From Hygrocybe punicea (taxonomy: Eukaryota > Basidiomycota > Agaricomycetes > Agaricales > Hygrophoraceae): 64,000 bases of DNA. A program made the translations under genes and the position numbers. The stretch spans positions 5,766,001 through 5,830,000 of the forward strand of contig OY744463.1 of the NCBI GenBank assembly GCA_963556145.1. The letters run 5' to 3'. Shown in pieces: positions 58,680 to 64,000 of this stretch (position 1 is its first letter; each line of letters starts with the position of its first letter). The notes under the pieces are model-generated. The model was not told the origin of the DNA. It saw only the letters and a program-made list of their open reading frames with translations, and did not search any database.

Positions 58680-59190
58680 CAGGCAGTCCCACAAGCCTGT
58701 ACATTGGGATGTCCACACCAGGTTGTGGGACATCCCACAAACTGACTGTGGGACATCCCAAAAGCTAACAGGGACGTCCCAGACAAGGCTGTGGGACATC
58801 CCAAAGCCTTGGTGGGACGTCCCACAAGCTGAGAGGGATGTCCCAGACAAGGCTGTGGGACGTCCCACAAGCTGACAGGGATGTCCCAGACAAGGCTGTG
58901 GGACGTCCCAAAGCCTTGTTGGGATGTCCCACAAGCTGGCAGGGACGTCCCACAAGCTGACAGGGACATCCCAGACAAGGCTGTGGGACATCCCAAAGCC
59001 TCAGTGGGACGTCCCAAACAAGGCTGTGGGATGTCCCACAAACTGGCAGGGATGTCCCAGACAAGGCTGTGGGATGTCCCAAAGCCTTGGTGGGATGTCC
59101 CACAAGATGACAGGGATGTCCAAAAGCCTCAGTGACAGAGACATCCCAGACAAGCCTGTGGGATGTCCCAATAAAGCCTCTGTGAGATGT
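58680..59190. repeat. GGGACRTCCC tandem array (right arm)
   Basis: Mirror of 53780-54480 but shorter by about 190 bp. Confidence 0.85.
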
Positions 59191-59989
59191 CTCCTTCTGT
59201 CCTCAAGACACACTCTGATTTCAGATCTCTCCTCTGCATCTGATTCCCAGTCAGCCATTGTATGCACAGCCAATAATGTAATAACCACTGATATCCTGAT
59301 CAAATGCTCTTCATAATACACATGTTTAATTTTCAGCTCAGCCTCCTCTGCATATGTAGCCCTACTTTTCTTCATATATCATGCATGCTCTGCTCACTTA
59401 CTCCCCTACAAGCTTCAGCTTGCCACATGCACAAGGGATTGGTTTACCAGAAGCACACCCTCAATCCTCCCCCTCTTTCCCATCTCATTACCCAACATCT
59501 CCCTCTCCCACTCCTTCTGTCTTTATATGTGGAAAGAACTGCTGTATCTCCACACCCTGCCACTGACCTTGAAGGACAATCAGCTCTGTGACTCTCAAAA
59601 GAATAAGTATGTACAATCTTATACTATGCTATAGCACCCATGGTACCCATAGTGGCCATGCCAAGGCCTTGAAATTTACAACTAGATGCTATCATCATCC
59701 TGAGGTTTCTATTAAATATCTAGAGAAGGGACATCCCAAATGCCCCCAGACACCCCCTCTGTGTGGGATGTCCCATGTCCCATGGGACATCCCACAACAC
59801 CAAATGTCGTCCCATGGGCCATCCCATACACCGGACCAGGGACAATGGGACATCCCAACGTATCATCCCAGGGACGATGGTTTCGTCCCAGGGCTGCCCA
59901 GTACTTTTACCAACATGTAGATGGTTCAGTACTAGAGGTGAGTTGTAACTAGTTGTTCAGGTTTGGGGGTAGCCTGAAGTGTGGAATTC

Positions 59990-62615
59990 AGTGATCCCAA
60001 AGTTTCCAACCCCTCTCTATCGAAGTTGATGGTCTCCACTGGAGCATCTAAGACCAAGATATGGCGTTTCCGGAATATTTCCTGGATGGTTGAGGGAGTC
60101 ATGGTTTGAAATTGCTGCCATTTGACGACAAAGATACAGGACATATTTGGATCATATTGCAAATCATGAGCACTGGGTAATCGATGCAAAGGCACTCCAT
60201 CAACGTAGCTAGCTTCCACAAGCTCATGAGTCTCACGGAGCAAGGCATGTTCGACAGGAGCCTGATGCAGATATTATTGTTATTGCGCTTTTTGACCGAG
60301 ATTATGGTATATTATACTTACCACCATCATTGGGGAACAGTGGATATGAGCAATAGGATCATTTTTCGGATCACCATCATACAGGTGCAATTTAACACCA
60401 TCTTCGGAGCTCTGATGAATAGGCCCATTTATTTATGTTAGCCCATTAAATGAACAAAACTCACGGTAGGTTGGGGGCGATCAAAGAGTGCAGGAGTTCC
60501 ATAATCCTACAAATATGTCCATTCAAATTCAGTGACTTTCAACTTTTCAAAATTTGTACATCACCGGTAAGATCAATCACAATTGGCTCATCAATTTCAT
60601 CACTGCTTTCGGTATCATCAAGAGCTTTGGAATGACTTGGTTTCTTCTTGGCGGCAGGGGTCTTTGTTTTAGGAACATATTTTTTCCTGGCCGTCCTAGG
60701 TCTCCACTGGCTTGTGGAAGACTTTACCACACTCAAATCCTGCGCCTTGCCCTTTCCTTTCTCCACAGTCTTCGTCTGACTCTGCGTTCTCATTGGTTCA
60801 TAAACCTCTAACGACAGAGGTGCAGGCTTCGAACGTTTTACACGAATCTTTATCGGTCGAATTTCTTCACTTGGGACAGGCAAATCTTGAGTGGTTGAAG
60901 ACTGTCCTTCATTAGCCACCGAATCTCCCGAAGAATTTATTGACAGATTTGACATGTCATCTGAGACGACTTCAATGTGTGCTGTGGTTTCAGGAATGAT
61001 ATCTGCGTTTCCCAATTCACCTATGACAAAAATTATTATGGTCTGTATACATCAGAAGTATGAACCTATGATCAACAGAAAACCAATCTAACTCATTTTC
61101 CCATCCCTTGAAATGTTCGTCTAATCGTTGGAAATCATCCAGAAAAACACCTATTTCCTTCAAAGCTGAGGAACCCATACAAATTCTGACTAGCGCTTTC
61201 CATAAAGCTCTTTTTGTGGAAGCTAAAAATTCAGGGCGTTGATTGCCCAGGGCATACATTGCCTAGCATGAATCATCAGCTGCGTATGAAACAAATGTCA
61301 TTGAGCTAAAGTGTTGCTCACAGCGATGAGATGGTGACGTGCATGAGATTCATTGTTGAATTTTCGTGAAACAAGGGCAAGAATTGGCGATATGGTCAAG
61401 GAAAGGTGGAACAAATTTCGCATTCGTTCATACATTTGTCCACCGACTTTCATATCAGAAAGGGAGTCTAAAAAACCATCTTTGTAATGGTAGATCGATG
61501 CTGTTGGCTTTACTATATACAACCGATTATCAATTTTCAATCGAGTTGTGTAGACGATTGAACATAACTTTGAATTGAATGCGCCCACTTTTTAGCATCC
61601 GATTCAACATAAACATCAGCCTAATTGGCAAAATCAGTAAGGGACACCATGAATGTCAGCGATTGATCATGCACTTGGCCATACCAAATGAAAGCAAAAG
61701 CAAGCAATTCCATATTCAAGAGCACTTCATTGACATTGCTGGATTGATGATTGAGGACCGCACGATAAAGCATGCCAGTGCTGATCTCAACATCCTTCTG
61801 TGCAGACGTTGGATTATGTGGCAAATTAACCGCAAAGATGGGTTGTGATTGTTGTGCGGAAGATTGTTCCATATAGATAATGTCTGAGGTTGATTCAAAG
61901 GCGAATGATTGGGGAAGCAATTTTGGGCCGACGAGCTTATCGCACATTTTACGTCGTTTGCGAATAGGTTTTGTCCAATCTGATATAGTGCGAAGGAGCT
62001 GGCAACAAATATTAATGGCGATTTACTCCAGATAATCGACACCAATCCTGTACTGACTTTGATCAATTTATCACCTTGTTGAGGATTTGAAGCATGTGGA
62101 ATAGGCTTTAAATCTTGAGCTGGTGGAATTCCAAAAGCATCAACCAGCTTATCAAGAAGAGCATATTGAAGGAGCGAATGAGCTGCTATCATGACATCGT
62201 TTCGCCAAAACTTGTCCCATTTCTCGACATCTCGCATACCATGGCCATCAGAAGACAAATATTGCACCACTGTGTCCGAACGATGGTCAGTCATTTGAAG
62301 AATCGGATCCTCTCCATCAAGTTGCTCTGCGAGGCTCTATTCCAAACTGATTGAATATTTCAGTCCCAATAACTTCAGGTTGGCACATACGGTTATGATT
62401 GGAAATGCAGAAGAGTTTGTCATGCCACCTAATTTGAAGGCATCCATTATTGCATTCTTGATGGAATTTGAGCCTAGAGCAATGCCATTGACCCAGGGAA
62501 ACTGCAAAAATGCATTTGTGTCACGAATAGGAATTCGTGTGCGGGGAGACAGAGCAGAGGAAGATTCCGCTGCAGACGTAGAAGCACTGTTATCGACATT
62601 TTCCGAAGAAGACAT
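59990..62615 (-). pseudogene. JmjC-like gene, 5' part
   Basis: Start at 62615 (MSSSENVDNSASTSAAESSS). Readable blocks on the minus strand, separated by probable introns: IPIRDTNAFLQFPWVNGIAL; MTDHRSDTVVQYLSSDGHGM; KWDKFWRNDVMIAAHSLLQY; MCDKLVGPKLLPQSFAFEST; SIYHYKDGFLDSLSDMKVGG; FLDDFQRLDEHFKGWENELD; a basic linker (KKYVPKTKTPAAKKKPSHSK); and DREGLETLGSLN just before the element. The last block and the 3' part match Agaricomycete JmjC-like proteins. A TAG (about 62338-62340) between ISLE and SLAEQLDGEDP is in frame, so with the 3' frameshift the gene is probably dead. Host function unknown. Confidence 0.45.
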
Positions 62616-62649
62616 GATGAAACTGAGTATTTCGTATGATTGGTGTTGA

Positions 62650-63138
62650 GAGATGTATGTCAAAAGAACGCTGTCACGTGACCAATTGAATGTTCAGTAA
62701 TAAAACATGACCAAATAAACAATTTGTGTTCAGTGGGGGCGAATTTGACGAGATTTAAAAAAAAGCTTGTACTGGAAAAGAGCATTAATGACATATCTGC
62801 AGCGCATTATTGGATTGACAACGTCCAATGAGAAAATAGGATACTGACGCATGAATGCGTGTCATGTGACCGTGAAGCGTGAGATAGTGTCAAACAATAA
62901 ATTTTCATGCAGCACAGCGGTGAGTGGCCTCTAGCAGTGTACCATTCCTTCTACTCACCGTCATGATGGATTTATTTAGTGTCAGCAGTGTTGACATAGA
63001 TGCTTCCATGCATCTGTGTCATGCAATCTTTGGTGGTTGCACGAGTGGAGGTGGTTCCCACATGCCCTTATGTCATTACTGAGTTGTCCCATTTGACATA
63101 GATGCTGCGGTGCATCTTTGTTATGTGACCTTCAGTGG
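62650..63138. other. Upstream region of the JmjC-like gene, no gene seen
   Basis: Contains a short direct repeat (CATAGATGCTTCCATGCATC near 62996 and CATAGATGCTGCGGTGCATC near 63098). No ORF of note. Confidence 0.4.
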
Positions 63139-64000
63139 TTTTTTTGTTTTTTTTTTGTTTTTTTTTGTTTTTTTTTGTTTTTTTTATCCTAGTTTATTCT
63201 CCTTTATGGTACATCGTATGTAGAGATTACTGTGAATTATACTTCTTGTTACAGCAAAGAGTGCGTGAAGGGCTGAGGCAACGTGTGGGCTCGGCAGTCC
63301 CGTTCCCGGTGAGAGTATGTCTCCCATAATAATTGAACCTGGGTGTGGTTAGATTGTAAGGTAGGGGGACGAGGGGGGTGAAGGCCGGGGGCCAGGGGAT
63401 GTACGGATCAGGGTGGGGCTGCTGTTTCATTTGTATGCGATGTCGGGGACATTTCCAAATGCTTGCCGGAGTCGTTGTGTGTCATTGATGTAGCAGAAAA
63501 GCGGTGGGAGGTGTTTTGGGGTGCACAGCAGCTTTTTCACGTATCCTGCGTCGCACCCTGCCATCCGGCGTAGTCTCTGGCGTGCATGATCATGAGCTGG
63601 GCAGAACAGGAGGAAGTGGGTGACCGTCTCGTGGTGACGACGACAGCATGGGCAGGTGGAGGTTTCAGCGCGGTTGATCTTGTGCAGGTGGTGGTTGAGT
63701 CCTATGTGGCCCGTGCGCAGCTGCGTGAGGATCGCGAGGTGTTTCTTGGGCAGGGATCAGGTCACTTTCTGATATGTGGACTGCGTGAAGCTCGGGTCGA
63801 TCTCCAGGAGTCGCCGGTACCTTGGGGACTGGTGCCATTCCCTATCCGCTCGCTTCTTTAGTTTGCTCAAGAATGTCCTTGCCACTGCCGCCTTGCTGCG
63901 CGGTAGAGCGTGCCGTAGTGGGGCAGGGATTCCTGTGGCCGCTGTGCTATTCCCTTGCGCTGCTTTCTTCGCATGGTCATCCGCTACCTCATTGCCGTCG
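63139..64000 (-). mobile_element. 3' end of a Tad-like LINE
   Basis: On the minus strand the coding end is followed by about 240 bp of 3' UTR and an A-rich tail of AAAAAAAAC units (63139-63184), as expected for target-primed insertion. The 5' part lies beyond the window. Confidence 0.75.
63427..64000 (-). pseudogene. LINE ORF2 C-terminus: RNase H end and CCHC motif
   Basis: Frame from the window edge: DGNEVADDHAKKAAQG is the last RNase H motif (GNE.AD..AK.A). The region QLRTGHIGLNHHLHKI follows, then the zinc motif CPCCRRHHETVTHFLLFCPA, typical of Tad-clade ORF2 C-termini. It ends at TGA 63427-63429. An in-frame TGA occurs before SLPKKHLAIL (near 63764), so this copy is inactive. The ORF1 fragment at 12916-13385 may be from the same clade. 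Confidence 0.75.

Larger units (their letters stand above)
52976..59981. mobile_element. 7-kb palindromic element with perfect 8-bp target duplication
   Basis: Outer ends CACTTCAGGCTACCCCC / GGGGGTAGCCTGAAGTG; target duplication TGGAATTC at 52968-52975 and 59982-59989. The two arms (about 3.5 and 3.3 kb) are inverted copies over nearly their full length, meeting at a 100-N gap. Each arm has, from outside in, GGGACRTCCC arrays, a CCGTC/GACGG array and an exon-like core. The 8-bp duplication suggests hAT, but no transposase is seen. It splits a JmjC-like gene. Confidence 0.75.

Noticed and set aside
52976..59981. Palindrome purely as an assembly error
   Set aside because: Perfect 8-bp target duplication at both outer ends and differences between arms favour a real element, although the gap leaves the centre unproven.

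Overview
The window looks like nuclear DNA of a mushroom-forming basidiomycete (Agaricomycetes). Introns are about 50 bp with GT..AG ends. The recognisable coding families are fungal: a mitochondrial ribosomal protein mL38, a JmjC-like protein, a Ulp1-like protease, Helitron Rep/helicase proteins, Tc1/mariner and PIF/Harbinger transposases, and a Tad-like LINE. It is a transposon graveyard with few host genes. I use RCE for a rolling-circle element family with two distinct ends: an H-end (AT-rich terminal hairpin, starts TTACGAG) and a G-end (a second hairpin, finishes CTAAACAAG).

Region by region. 1-6.27 kb: two tandem Tc1/mariner-type transposons (T1, T2) inserted at two TA sites of one RCE terminal hairpin. 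T2 carries a transposase plus a convergent second gene; T1's copy of that second gene is split by another RCE. 6.27-12.9 kb: a 6.6-kb element whose inverted ends are 45-bp minisatellite arrays. 12.9-13.4 kb: LINE ORF1 fragment. 13.4-19.9 kb: interval bounded by variant RCE ends, holding a hAT-like element with 8-bp target duplication and a 150-bp satellite. 20.4-21.55 kb: 3' end of an autonomous RCE. 21.6-25.2 kb: fragment of a repeat-family gene, repeat R1 and a decayed Harbinger transposase. 27.0-28.8 kb: a foldback MITE with Tc1-type ends. 28.9-34.4 kb: Helitron copy B and an inverted composite of two RCEs. 34.4-47.3 kb: Helitron copy A (Rep + Pif1-like helicase + USP-like protease domain), interrupted by a 3.2-kb segment that carries an intact seven-exon mL38 gene. 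48.1-48.75 kb: another RCE 3' end. 48.96-50.8 kb: Ulp1-like gene. 52.0-62.6 kb: a JmjC-like gene on the minus strand, split by a 7-kb palindromic element with a perfect 8-bp target duplication and an assembly gap at its centre; its left arm holds a solo-LTR-like insertion that contains a tRNA-like sequence. 63.1-64.0 kb: 3' end of a Tad-like LINE.

How it fits together: Helitron A begins at an H-end, and truncated copies show the USP-like domain followed by a G-end. The short RCEs with both ends are therefore probably deletion derivatives moved by this Helitron. T2-type inverted repeats recur in the foldback MITEs, which are probably moved by the T2 type of transposase. Two empty-site reconstructions (27.27 kb and 1.10 kb) show RCE insertion between A and T without target duplication.
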